A stretch of DNA of 64,000 nt, from positions 1 to 64,000 of the forward strand of contig JAFLCK010000025.1 of NCBI GenBank assembly GCA_017303615.1. Reading direction: 5' to 3'. The stretch comes from Obscuribacter phosphatis_A. GTDB lineage: Bacteria > Cyanobacteriota > Vampirovibrionia > Obscuribacterales > Obscuribacteraceae. The notes beneath the pieces were generated by a model, which was not told where the DNA came from, ran no database searches, and saw only the letters and a program-made list of their open reading frames with translations. Each line of letters opens with the position of its first letter. The first letter of the stretch is position 1. This document shows, piece after piece, positions 16,175-25,478 of the stretch. Both the position numbers and the translations under genes were made by a program.

Positions 16175-17275
16175 TTAGACGTTGAAGCGGAAATGAACGA
16201 CGTCTCCGTCTTTCATTACATATTCTTTTCCTTCCAGTCTCATGAGCCCTTTCTCTTTGGCTGTTTTTTCAGAGCCAGAAAGAACATAGTCGTCGTAGCC
16301 TATGACCTCGGCTTTGATAAAGCCTCTTTCGAAGTCTGAGTGGATTATTCCGGCGCATTTAGGGGCGGTATAACCGGCTTCGAAGGGCCAGGCTCTCACT
16401 TCTTTTTCGCCGGCGGTGAAATAGGTTTTGAGACCCAAGAGGTCGAAGGCGGCACGAATTAGTTTGTTAACCCCAGAGTCTTCCACCCCAAGGCTTTCCA
16501 GATAGGAAGCCCGCTCTTCGGCGTCGAGGGCGGAAAGTTCGGCTTCAATCTGGGCGGAGATAACCACCACTGGACGTCCTTCTTCCTGGGCTTTGGCTTT
16601 TAGTGCCATAACATATTTGTTCTTATCAGGGTCGGCCAGTTCTTCTTCTTTGACATTGGCGGCATAGAGCATTGGTTTAACCGACAAAAGTTGCAACTGC
16701 GGCAAGATTTCTCTTTCTTCGTCGCTGAGAATATTCAAATCGCAGGCCTTGACCTGGTCGATATAAGGCGATAGCTTTTCGAAAATATCGCACTCTATCT
16801 GGGCACGCTTGTCGCCTTGTTTCTTTTGTTTTTGCAGGCGCTCCAGCCTTTTGCTGATTGACGACTGGTCAGCCATGGCAAGCTCGATATGAATGGTCTC
16901 AACGTCGCGAAGGGGGTCGATACCACCGTCGACGTGGGTGATATTTTCGTCATCGAAGCAGCGCACCACATGCACAACAGCGTCGACTTCTCTGATATGC
17001 GAGAGAAATTGGTTGCCCAGGCCCTCGCCCTTGCTGGCGCCGCGTACCAAACCGGCGATGTCTACAAATTCAAAGGCGGCTGGCAAAACTTGTTGCGGAT
17101 TGACCATGCTGCGCAGTTTTTCCAGGCGAGCATCGGGCACTTTGACAATGCCCACATTGGGCTCGATGGTGCAAAACGGGTAGTTGGCGCTTTCAGCCTG
17201 ATAAGAAGCAGTAAGAGCGTTGAATAGAGTCGATTTCCCGACGTTTGGTAAGCCGACGATACCTGCTTTGAGCAC
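16175..17275 (-). CDS. ychF: Redox-regulated ATPase/GTPase YchF (OLA1 family)
   Basis: A 366-residue P-loop protein of the universally conserved Obg-related YchF/OLA1 family, which hydrolyses ATP and associates with ribosomes. The GTG at 17275 is preferred because GGAGG lies five bases upstream and the product then begins VLKAGIVGLPNVGKST exactly as the family does; an in-frame ATG at 17314 would add 13 non-family residues. Motifs: G1 GLPNVGKS, G3 DIAGLVRGASKGEGLGNQFL, and the NxxE-type specificity motif (YAANVKEEE). The C-terminal TGS domain ends KEYVMKDGDVVHFRFNV. Length matches the usual 363. Confidence 0.97.
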   Translation of the reverse strand: MLKAGIVGLPNVGKSTLFNALTASYQAESANYPFCTIEPNVGIVKVPDARLEKLRSMVNPQQVLPAAFEFVDIAGLVRGASKGEGLGNQFLSHIREVDAVVHVVRCFDDENITHVDGGIDPLRDVETIHIELAMADQSSISKRLERLQKQKKQGDKRAQIECDIFEKLSPYIDQVKACDLNILSDEEREILPQLQLLSVKPMLYAANVKEEELADPDKNKYVMALKAKAQEEGRPVVVISAQIEAELSALDAEERASYLESLGVEDSGVNKLIRAAFDLLGLKTYFTAGEKEVRAWPFEAGYTAPKCAGIIHSDFERGFIKAEVIGYDDYVLSGSEKTAKEKGLMRLEGKEYVMKDGDVVHFRFNV

Positions 17276-17362
17276 GAGACCCTCCAGAGAGCTTGATATG
17301 TTTAATCTGCTCATTATAGTGACAAGCGGCGCAAAGCACTGTCTTCATTGAACTTTCTTAAG

Positions 17363-19660
17363 TTATTCAGCTAAATATTGCAGCGGGTTTCGGTGCTTGG
17401 CTTCGATGAAAACTTCCACTTTAGGATTGATTTTGTGCAGTGTTTCAAAAACTTTCTGGCATTTCACTTCATCAAAATTGCTTTCGAAATATTGCAACTT
17501 TTCCACTTTGGCGATGCGCTGATAAATCTGGTAGAACTGGTTTGGTGCTAGTTTGGTATTTTTTAGATGTAAGGTTCGCAGTGAAATTTTGGGAGAAACC
17601 TCTAAGAGCGTTGAAAAGGGCACTTCCATGTCTATCAAGTCGACTTGACGCCTTTCAGTGGAGAATATGAGTTTAATGAGAGCAGGAGTGGCTTTCAGCC
17701 CGTATAGATGAATCTTTTCTAGTCGCCTTTTCTTATCTAAACAAGCAAGCAGGGCTGTTGGGTCTTCACTCTTATTGCCCGACAAAGTGATTTCTGCCAA
17801 ATTAAGCTGCTTTATCGGTGTCAGAGCTTTGAGCGGTAGCCCGCAGTCGTGTAAATTTAGAGCGATTAGATGCTTTGCTGCTGCGATGGATTTAATGGCG
17901 TTTTCATTTAGTCTGAAAGTCGGAATTTCATAGGATGTCAGTTCGGTAAAGTAGGGTATGACTGTGGTTGTAAATTGGCTTAAATCATACTTGTTGCCTT
18001 CTGCTTCTTTGAAAACAATTTCTTTCAGGTCTCTTGGCCTAAAGCCTTTTAAGAGTTGAGGATGGTCGCCGATGAATAGTCTTTTCCCGTCGCTAGAATC
18101 AGCAATGTCGACAATATAGGTATAACCGCCAATCTCGGGCAAGAGCAGGTCTTTATTGACTCGACTATAGACCTTGGGCAGACCGACTTCTAAAAACAAA
18201 TTAGCCGGGTCTGTACTTTTGGGTGAACCTTCGCTGACTTTCGCAATTGAGTCTTTGTTCATTTCTACTTGGATGACGCCCAAGTCTAGACCTTCAGGAA
18301 TGTGAAAGACATTGTCTAGACCTGATTTGGCGCCGAGTGTGGTGGGCTGCGATTTTTGAAAATATTGTCCGGCTTTGATTTTTACTTTCAGTAAACTCTC
18401 AGCTCTCTCGACCGTCGGTTCGGGGGGCTTTGGTGCGCTGCCGATTTCTTTCAACTTGTCGGGCGGTAAAAGTGGTGAAATCGGGGTGCGCACTTCAGTA
18501 TTTGAGGTCTTCTCTTGCCCTTTGATGAACAGTAAGGCAGCGACGACCAGTGTGACTAGTACGAGGCTGATAGAACTGATAGTTAGCACACCGTATATGG
18601 CTTTGCTGTCTTCGGTGGTGGCACCGCCGACGATACCGGTGGCGATTTTTCTTCTTTTCGTTTTCTTTTCAGCCAAGCTCTTTAGTTGCTCAGTTTTTTC
18701 TATCTCGCTTTCAATACCAAGCTCTTCTAAAATTGATTCCAAGATTTCTTCAACTTGCGCCATGTTCTGCGGTCTATCTTGGGGCGACTTGCTCAGCAGA
18801 TGATCGAGAAAGTCTTCCAGTGATTTGGGGAACTTTGCCCCGGGGCGAACTTTGCTGAGGCGTGGCGGTTGGGCTTCAACATGGGCGGTCAGGGTCTCGA
18901 CTAGGTTGCGCCCTTGAAATGGCGGTTTGCCGGTTAGGCATTCAAAAAGGGTGCAACCTAGGCTATAGATATCGCTTCTTTCATCTAGTTTGCCTCCCTG
19001 TGCTTGTTCCGGGCTCATGTAAAGTGGGCTGCCAAAGATTTCGCCCTTGCCGGTCAAAGCTTGGTCAGAGTTTTCTCGACCAATTAGTTTGGCAATGCCG
19101 AAATCTACTACTTTTACTCTGGCGTAGATGTTTTTTTCTTTGTGCTCGTCTGCAATAACTATGTTGCTAGGCTTAATATCGCGGTGCATAATTCGTTTGC
19201 CATGGGCATGACTGAGGGCGTCGGCAACGCTAATGAAAATTTTTAGAGTTTCGGGCAGAGGGGGCAGCCCTTGACTCTTCAGTTTTTCAGCCAGGGTCGC
19301 GCCTTCCACCAGTTCCATAACATAGTAAGGCACTTTGTTTTTGTAGAGTCCGCCGTCGACAATTTTTACTATATTGCCGTGGTCTAGGCGTGCAATTACT
19401 TCAATCTCTGTAAGAAAGCGCGTGAGAACCTGGGGGCTCTGCTGCGAACCGAGCAAGATTTTCAGGGCAAACTGAGAATTTGTGTTCTGCTCGGTTTTTT
19501 CTAGTTGTTGTACTCTGTAGACTTGTCCGGCAGCGCCTTGACCTATAAAGCTTAGAATTTTGTATTTACTCTCAGAGCCCAGTATCTCTCCTTTATTCAA
19601 ATACTCTGGCGAGTTTTCGTCTTGAGAATTGCTCAGTATGGTTTCGTCGCTATTCTTCAA
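17363..19660 (-). CDS. Transmembrane Ser/Thr kinase with C-terminal leucine-rich-like region (kinase B)
   Basis: A 765-residue eukaryotic-like kinase. The catalytic domain (about 30-310) has the glycine loop GQGAAGQVYRV, lysine in FALKILL, catalytic HRDIKPSNIV, DFG in VDFGIAK and activation-loop end GSPLYMSPEQA, so it should be active. One transmembrane helix follows at about 357-380 (ISLVLVTLVVAALLFIKG). The outer part ends in a leucine-rich-like region (about 540-765; LIALNLHDCGLPLKAL, LEKIHLYGLKATPALI). The ATG overlaps the 3' end of the paralogous kinase gene by 11 bp. A receptor-kinase topology, with the LRR-like part outside the cytoplasm, is inferred. No PP2C phosphatase is nearby. Confidence 0.92.
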   Translation of the reverse strand: MKNSDETILSNSQDENSPEYLNKGEILGSESKYKILSFIGQGAAGQVYRVQQLEKTEQNTNSQFALKILLGSQQSPQVLTRFLTEIEVIARLDHGNIVKIVDGGLYKNKVPYYVMELVEGATLAEKLKSQGLPPLPETLKIFISVADALSHAHGKRIMHRDIKPSNIVIADEHKEKNIYARVKVVDFGIAKLIGRENSDQALTGKGEIFGSPLYMSPEQAQGGKLDERSDIYSLGCTLFECLTGKPPFQGRNLVETLTAHVEAQPPRLSKVRPGAKFPKSLEDFLDHLLSKSPQDRPQNMAQVEEILESILEELGIESEIEKTEQLKSLAEKKTKRRKIATGIVGGATTEDSKAIYGVLTISSISLVLVTLVVAALLFIKGQEKTSNTEVRTPISPLLPPDKLKEIGSAPKPPEPTVERAESLLKVKIKAGQYFQKSQPTTLGAKSGLDNVFHIPEGLDLGVIQVEMNKDSIAKVSEGSPKSTDPANLFLEVGLPKVYSRVNKDLLLPEIGGYTYIVDIADSSDGKRLFIGDHPQLLKGFRPRDLKEIVFKEAEGNKYDLSQFTTTVIPYFTELTSYEIPTFRLNENAIKSIAAAKHLIALNLHDCGLPLKALTPIKQLNLAEITLSGNKSEDPTALLACLDKKRRLEKIHLYGLKATPALIKLIFSTERRQVDLIDMEVPFSTLLEVSPKISLRTLHLKNTKLAPNQFYQIYQRIAKVEKLQYFESNFDEVKCQKVFETLHKINPKVEVFIEAKHRNPLQYLAE

Positions 19661-22193
19661 GATAGTCCATAGCCTCCAAGCTACTGGAAGGTCTTGATTC
19701 TATAAGGGTGATGCTGGCCTTTTCGGGAAGAATTTTCTTGAGTTTAGACTCAAGCTTTTCGCGCTCTTCGCGACTCCATTTTTTGTTGTAAATATGCACT
19801 GCTGAGATACGTCTAAAGCTCTTAACAAGAGCTAGTGCTTGCTCAGTGGTGCAGTTAAGGTCGCCGACCCTCACATCTATCCAATTAGAGTAAGGGGCAA
19901 TGCTTGTCAGTTGGTCGTATGTAATATTGCAATCTACAAAGGTGACTGCCAATAGAGATCGGCTTTCGGTTAGACGCCTTAGGTCTGCAGTTGATAGTTT
20001 CGTTTTACAGATAATAAGCGAGCGCAGGTGATTTGACTGGCTTAGTCTCTCGATTAATTGGCTGACATTAGATTTTAGATCTGAGAGACTCAGTACACTA
20101 AGTCTTTCTAGACGCTTGAGATTTAGCGCACCGCTGGCAGTGACATGCGAGGCGCGCAGGTAGAGCTCGTGAAGATTCTCGAAGCGGTTGATTGTCTCGA
20201 TATCTTTATCACTGGTACCACTACCCTCTAAATAGAGTATATGTAAATACGGAAAGGCATCGGCCGCGCTTTCGATCAATTTAGATATGTTGGTCTTAAC
20301 ACTATTCAGTTTCAATTCATCAATATCTTCGGGGCGAAAACCTTTCATGAATTCTGGATATTTTAGGGCGGCTCGCAGGGGCATGAAACTCATGTGCGAG
20401 CCAGTGGGAACCCTGACTTTGTCTTTTACTTTGGCATTTATACTGGTTCTTTCGCTTAAACGATCTACGATTCTATCTAGGTCATCGAGGTCTCTAAAAC
20501 CACTCGATTGCATTTCAGTTTTCGAGACAGTTTTCTTTTTCTTTCTGTTATTGCCGCCATAGGCAAAGCCAATGGTGCCGGCTGACTCTTTCGAGGGAAA
20601 TTCAAATTCTGACATTTGCTCGCCGTCCACATCTACTTCGCCTTTGTAGAAGCAGCCGGGCTTAATTTCATTTGGATTGAGAATGGTCGTGCTTGGAGTC
20701 TGGGTGACTATTTCTTGTTTCTTCTTCGCCGTGTCGACCATGCTGGTTACATCTTCACCATGGGTTAAATGCTCTGCTTCGGGCGGTATAGCCAGTTCTT
20801 TAGCCTTTTGATCTATGCTTATCAGAGTGTAGATTACGAAAGAAAGCCCGGTAATGAGCGTGCCGAGCACAAGCGCCATGGTCATGGTAAATACTTTTTT
20901 TACCGGGCGGGCTTCTTCTTCTGAAAGATTGGTGGCGCGTACTGGTTTGCGTGTGCGTCTGGTTTGAGCTTGTGCGGCTGCTTTTTTCGGGGTGGAAGCT
21001 TCTCTGATTTCTTCTAAGATTTCAACCACTTGCAGCATGGTCTGCACCCGGTCATCGGGCAGTTTCTCAAGCAGTTGGTCGACAAAGTCTTCTAGTTCCG
21101 GCGGAAACTTCTTATCGGGTCTCCTTTCCGAAAGCCTTTGCGGGCGCACTTCTCGGTGCATAGTAAAGGTCTCGATTGAGTTGCGCCCTTGCAATGGAGG
21201 AGTGCCGGTAAGAGCTTCATAAAGAGTGCAGCCCAGTGAGTAGATGTCGGAGCGGGCATCGACCCTGCCGCCTACACACTGTTCCGGGCTCATATAGAGC
21301 GGGCTGCCGAAAATTTCACCCTTATCGGTGAGCGATTGGCCATGGTCGCGCCCAGCTAATTTGGCGATGCCGAAGTCGACCACTTTCACTCGGTCGCCAA
21401 GGAAGCCTGGTGAATTGGAGAGCACGATATTGCCCGGTTTGATATCGCGGTGGATGATATTGATTTTGTGAGCGGCATAAAGGGCGTGAGCAACCGCTGC
21501 AAACATATCGAGGGCTTCAAGTAGGGGCAGACCCTGCCTCGAGCCTTTTTTGATAATGTCTGAGAGAGTCTGCCCGTCGACATAGTCCATGACATAGTAG
21601 GGCATGGCGCCGAGTTCGGTGGGATGCACACCGCTGTCGTGCACCTGCACCACATTTTGATGGGAGAGCCTGGAAATAACAAGCACTTCGGTGCGGAAGC
21701 GTTCGATAGCCAGCTCGCTTACATCTTGCCCTATCATGATCTTGAGGGCATAGTCCGATTCGTCTTCGCCGCTTAGCTTTCTTACTCTATAGACCTGTCC
21801 GGCCGCACCGGCGCCTAGAAAGGAAAGTATTTCATAGTTGCCGATAATTGTGGCGGCGCTAAGATAGCCGACGGCGCTGGAGGCGCTTCTTCCGCGCGCG
21901 CCGACAGTACGGTCTTGGCTAATGACAGTACGGTCTTGGCTAATGACAGTTCGGTCTTGACTGGGGACAGTGCGGTCTTGTTCTCGGGAAGTGTTAGCAG
22001 CCGGCGCGGGCTTTGTCCTTGATGAGCCGGGTTTGTCTGAGCCGGACTTGGCCGAGTTATTGGGACTAATTGGATTATTTGAGCCATCCGGACTATTTGA
22101 CTGATCCGGACAGTTTAATTCATCCGGACAGTTTGACCTATTTGAGCCATCTGAGCCGGCCGCGCCAAAATTGGGTTTTGCCTTGCCGCTCAT
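19650..22193 (-). CDS. Transmembrane Ser/Thr kinase with QDRTV repeats and C-terminal leucine-rich-like region (kinase A)
   Basis: An 847-residue paralogue of the downstream kinase. Residues 1-110 are low complexity (Ser/Asn/Pro), with four 7-residue QDRTV repeats. The kinase domain (about 118-400) has GAGAAGQVYRV, YALKIMI, HRDIKPGNIVL, VDFGIAK and GSPLYMSPEQC. A single TM helix lies at about 436-460 (LVLGTLITGLSFVIYTLI). The distal region (about 610-847) has LRR-like units (LHILYLEGSGTSDKDI, LHELYLRASHVTASGA, LSVLSLSDLKSNVSQL). All catalytic residues are present. It is the first gene of the kinase pair and is transcribed divergently from the poly-Gly/protease genes, only 96 bp away, so the two transcription units may share regulation. 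Confidence 0.92.
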   Translation of the reverse strand: MSGKAKPNFGAAGSDGSNRSNCPDELNCPDQSNSPDGSNNPISPNNSAKSGSDKPGSSRTKPAPAANTSREQDRTVPSQDRTVISQDRTVISQDRTVGARGRSASSAVGYLSAATIIGNYEILSFLGAGAAGQVYRVRKLSGEDESDYALKIMIGQDVSELAIERFRTEVLVISRLSHQNVVQVHDSGVHPTELGAMPYYVMDYVDGQTLSDIIKKGSRQGLPLLEALDMFAAVAHALYAAHKINIIHRDIKPGNIVLSNSPGFLGDRVKVVDFGIAKLAGRDHGQSLTDKGEIFGSPLYMSPEQCVGGRVDARSDIYSLGCTLYEALTGTPPLQGRNSIETFTMHREVRPQRLSERRPDKKFPPELEDFVDQLLEKLPDDRVQTMLQVVEILEEIREASTPKKAAAQAQTRRTRKPVRATNLSEEEARPVKKVFTMTMALVLGTLITGLSFVIYTLISIDQKAKELAIPPEAEHLTHGEDVTSMVDTAKKKQEIVTQTPSTTILNPNEIKPGCFYKGEVDVDGEQMSEFEFPSKESAGTIGFAYGGNNRKKKKTVSKTEMQSSGFRDLDDLDRIVDRLSERTSINAKVKDKVRVPTGSHMSFMPLRAALKYPEFMKGFRPEDIDELKLNSVKTNISKLIESAADAFPYLHILYLEGSGTSDKDIETINRFENLHELYLRASHVTASGALNLKRLERLSVLSLSDLKSNVSQLIERLSQSNHLRSLIICKTKLSTADLRRLTESRSLLAVTFVDCNITYDQLTSIAPYSNWIDVRVGDLNCTTEQALALVKSFRRISAVHIYNKKWSREEREKLESKLKKILPEKASITLIESRPSSSLEAMDYLEE
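21903..21986. repeat. 21-bp in-frame tandem repeat (QDRTV)
   Basis: Four 21-bp units (core gacagtacggtcttggctaa), the first two identical and the others diverged, encode QDRTV followed by IS, PS or GA in the N-terminal tail of kinase A. Each unit presents a Thr in the same context. Confidence 0.88.
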
Positions 22194-22289
22194 TGCTTGC
22201 CTTCTGAATCTAGGCCGGAAGTGGCTTGAGTGGGAAAACTACGGCAAGCCTGCAACAAAGTTGAAACGATTGCCACATAAGTTGGGCGC

Positions 22290-23741
22290 ATGAATTCCTT
22301 TGCTTTTGGAGTGCCCATGAACGATTCTTTCTCAGGTGATGTACGAGCCTCTTTCCAAGAGGGTGCTAGGGAAGGAAATTCCTTTTCCTCTAACTTTTCT
22401 ATTTTAGATGTACCCACTACAGCTTTTGAGTCTTCAACTTTTCAACTGGCATCCACCACTCCCATAGACAAGGGGGTCTTAGATTTTACTCCGGTACCAG
22501 GCTATGATCCAAAACCAATTGAGAGCCAGTATCTAAAGGCTGACAGCAAGGTCAGTTATGTCGCCGATTCGACACTGCAATCAAGGGGCGGTAGAGATCT
22601 TACTGAAGGTCAGTCTGCTGCAATTAAGGTAACTAAGTTGCCCGAGGGGCTATCAGCCGAAGATCAAGCCAAAGCCGCTCGGCAGGCTGACATAGTCATT
22701 GGCAAAGATGGAAAAGTGAGAGTCGGTGCTGATTTTAGCGACAAGCCTTTGAATACTTACAATGTACTGGTCGAGAGTGGCGCCGATAGCGCGGTCACCG
22801 AGAAGGTAATTGATGACCTGGGCAATCTGGTCAAAGGCTCTGATGGCAAGGGCGTCGCGCGTCTAGATGTTAATCCTGCCCATCGCGATCTAGTCTCTTC
22901 TGACTTTGCCGAGCGTTTTGATGCGAAGTTCAGGAAGCCTGTTGATGAACCTATAGACCAAGGTGGTTCTGATTTGGGTGGAGGCGGTGGAGGCGGCGGC
23001 GGCGGCGGAGGCGGTGGCGGCGGAGGCTGCGACGGCGGAGGCGGAGGCGGAGGCGGCGGCGGTGGTTGCGACGGTGGCGGAGGCGGCAGCGATTTGCCCG
23101 AAACCGACCTAAACCAAGACCAGAAACTGGACTCTAAGCTGGATCAGGTCAGTCCTAATCCTACTAATCTAAACAACGAATCGTCAGCTTTCAGAGCCCT
23201 GAACGAACTTTCCGGTCGCGTCAGCGACATGAATCCGGTTCACTATTCGAGCTTCTTGACCAATATATTGCCCGATAACTTTATGGAAGAACTGGGTCCG
23301 CCGCCTTGGGATCCCAAGAAACTGGCTGCCTATCTCTCTAAGCATTCTAAAGAGATCAAAGATAAATTAGGCAAGAAGAGTGAGGGTCTAGAAAAGAACG
23401 GTGACAAAGATGGTGCTCAGGCGCTCAAAGGTTTTAGTGAAGGTTTAGATAAAGCCCTTGCCGACCCAGCTAAACTGGATACTTTTGCTCAGTCTATGTC
23501 TGACTTTGTTGAGCGTTCGGCCTCTGGCAAAGCCAATATGACCGACGTGCATGCCATGTTCAACAACGACAGCAAGCTTGAAGCAGCGATTAGAAACAGC
23601 GCGGTGCTGGATGCTGCCACCAAATATGATAGCAGTTTGCCCGGCGGCGGCGCCGATTTGACTCGCCTCAATAGCGATAATGCCGCTCGCATAGTGGCCG
23701 ATTTGCAAGGAGGACTCTTCCCCTCTAGGGATGGTCGATAG
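22290..23741 (+). CDS. Protein with long poly-glycine/Cys-Asp linker, unknown function
   Basis: A 483-residue protein without signal peptide or membrane helix. The N-terminal half (1-225) is mixed, with beta-like segments (VIGKDGKVRVGADFSDKPL, TYNVLVESGADSAVTEKVI). Residues about 228-268 are almost pure glycine, interrupted twice by Cys-Asp (GCDGG). The C-terminal part (about 290-483) is alpha-helical and charged (HYSSFLTNILPDNFMEELG, LAAYLSKHSKEIKDKLGKKS). The glycine tract is a long flexible hinge; the two cysteines could cross-link or bind metal. It ends 2 bp before a papain-fold protease gene, so the two are almost certainly co-translated and may be partners. An alternative in-frame ATG is at 22317. 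No family recognised. Confidence 0.7.
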   Translation: MNSFAFGVPMNDSFSGDVRASFQEGAREGNSFSSNFSILDVPTTAFESSTFQLASTTPIDKGVLDFTPVPGYDPKPIESQYLKADSKVSYVADSTLQSRGGRDLTEGQSAAIKVTKLPEGLSAEDQAKAARQADIVIGKDGKVRVGADFSDKPLNTYNVLVESGADSAVTEKVIDDLGNLVKGSDGKGVARLDVNPAHRDLVSSDFAERFDAKFRKPVDEPIDQGGSDLGGGGGGGGGGGGGGGGGCDGGGGGGGGGGGCDGGGGGSDLPETDLNQDQKLDSKLDQVSPNPTNLNNESSAFRALNELSGRVSDMNPVHYSSFLTNILPDNFMEELGPPPWDPKKLAAYLSKHSKEIKDKLGKKSEGLEKNGDKDGAQALKGFSEGLDKALADPAKLDTFAQSMSDFVERSASGKANMTDVHAMFNNDSKLEAAIRNSAVLDAATKYDSSLPGGGADLTRLNSDNAARIVADLQGGLFPSRDGR

Positions 23742-23743
23742 TT

Positions 23744-25414
23744 ATGCCGCTGGAGAGTGAACGCGATTTAGCCAGGGAGAAACTAGACAATCGTTTTGCC
23801 GCCATTGAAGCACGCAACCAGTTGCGAGAGTCTGTCCTGAGACCAGAGTTGAATGCCGAATCAAGTTCAGATTCAAAATCTGACTTAAAGGCTGACTCAA
23901 AACCGGACTTATTTAGACCTTTGCAGGCAAGCGAACGGACGCTCGAATCGGTTGATATAAGAAAGGGCGACGGCGCTCTTGTAACGTTGAAAGAAGGCTG
24001 CGTCTCAAAAGTAGTGCGAGGCGGAAACAGCCTCGAAATTGACTATGAAAGAGAAGACGGCACAATCAAACGCTCTCAGGATGGTCAGCCTATAGTGAGC
24101 AAAATTCGCACCTCGATAAACGGTGTGGAAAATGAGCTAGATCTGACTGCCAGTCAAAGACAAGTAAGAGTCGGGCAGAAAGAAGCGGCACTGGGCAATG
24201 TCGCCATAATCAACGGTGATAGGACTGTTGTCTTGACCACTGAATTTAATAAAGTCGAGAAGCATGGCGACCGCATAGTCGCTATCGAACGACCTTCAGG
24301 GGCAGTGCAGCAATATTTCTATGACCAAGGCAACAAACTGAACAAAGTTATTGAAACATACCGCACTTCATCGGGTCAGCTGGTCACTCAGATGAGCGAA
24401 AGAGTGGGTGATAGTGAAAAGTTTGTGGTGCGCTCAGACAACGGTGCCATGCCTGCTTGGCGCAGTGCCATGCGTGTGCGAGATGACGGCGAGCTAGCCT
24501 TTAAGGAGTTAAACGAGCGCTTCTTTACTCCAGCGAAATTGCGCGATCAAAGTGAGTCGAACCTTGGTGATATCTTTGCTTTTCAGTCTACCCGCGAAGA
24601 CTTTATCAAGAATGCCGCTCGCTTTGGCGTCTTTAAAGGCAGCGAGGCTGAGACTCTCTCTTGGATGAATCGTTTCGAATCACGTGCACTTTCTTATGGA
24701 AGGCGCGGCTGGATGGGCGCCAACCAGTCAGATGTAGCGGCTACCTATGACAATTTATCAAAGATTTTGACTGCTGCACCGGTGGGTCGAGCCAGGGTGG
24801 TGGGCACTCAGGAACGTCGCTTACTGGTTGAGTCGGCATTGAAAGAACTGGCCGACCCGGCGCGCTTTATCAATCAAGGCTCGATTGGTACCTGTTCGCT
24901 CAATGCTGTGGAGAGCAATTTGGCTAGACGCAAACCACAAGAATTGACTCGCTGGCTGAAAGAAGCCTCGACTATGGGCTATGTCACCTCGGCTGGTACC
25001 AACCGTGCTGGCGAAAAGGTAAAGGTTCCCCTTACCGAAGCTCAGCTCAATTACGAGCCCAGTTGGAACCGTTCTTATTCCAATCAAATCTTCCAGTTTG
25101 CCGCCATTGCCGCTCTAGGCTATAGGTCGCGCGGTTATGACTATCGTGGCACCACCAATCAACAGCTCAATTATGTCTCAAGATTGGCTTGCGGAACCAA
25201 TATGGGCATTCTCGATAATTGGATGGGATACGGCGCCCGCAAAGCAGATATCATCGGAGCTCTGAAAACACGCGGCAGTGTGGCTTATATCGTGCCTGGT
25301 CATTGTATGGCTATTGATGACTATGACCCGGTCAAGGACCGCTTTTACGTCAATAACTGGTGGGGAGGTTCTCGCGACGGCTGGTATTCGCCCCGCAATC
25401 TCGGCTTGCGCTGA
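23744..25414 (+). CDS. Predicted papain/calpain-like cysteine protease with N-terminal RHS-like beta region
   Basis: A 556-residue protein. The C-terminal domain carries a complete clan CA catalytic set: oxyanion Gln378 and nucleophile Cys384 in NQGSIGTCSLNAVE (cf. calpain QGxLGDCW), His520 in VPGHCMAIDDYDP, and Asn537 in YVNNWWGGSRDGWY (cf. papain NSWG). Spacings Q-C 6, C-H 136 and H-N 17 are near papain's 6, 134 and 16. Residues 70-260 contain strand-rich, RHS/YD-like units (LEIDYEREDGTIKRSQDGQP, VQQYFYDQGNKLNKVIETY). No signal peptide. It follows the poly-Gly gene by 2 bp and precedes a small membrane protein by 64 bp. Protease activity is inferred from residues and spacing; the substrate is unknown. 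Confidence 0.72.
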   Translation: MPLESERDLAREKLDNRFAAIEARNQLRESVLRPELNAESSSDSKSDLKADSKPDLFRPLQASERTLESVDIRKGDGALVTLKEGCVSKVVRGGNSLEIDYEREDGTIKRSQDGQPIVSKIRTSINGVENELDLTASQRQVRVGQKEAALGNVAIINGDRTVVLTTEFNKVEKHGDRIVAIERPSGAVQQYFYDQGNKLNKVIETYRTSSGQLVTQMSERVGDSEKFVVRSDNGAMPAWRSAMRVRDDGELAFKELNERFFTPAKLRDQSESNLGDIFAFQSTREDFIKNAARFGVFKGSEAETLSWMNRFESRALSYGRRGWMGANQSDVAATYDNLSKILTAAPVGRARVVGTQERRLLVESALKELADPARFINQGSIGTCSLNAVESNLARRKPQELTRWLKEASTMGYVTSAGTNRAGEKVKVPLTEAQLNYEPSWNRSYSNQIFQFAAIAALGYRSRGYDYRGTTNQQLNYVSRLACGTNMGILDNWMGYGARKADIIGALKTRGSVAYIVPGHCMAIDDYDPVKDRFYVNNWWGGSRDGWYSPRNLGLR

Positions 25415-25478
25415 TGTTTAACAAGCGCCCAGTCTGGGAAAATCCGAGGTAAGAAGACTCTTGTGACTGATAATTCGC

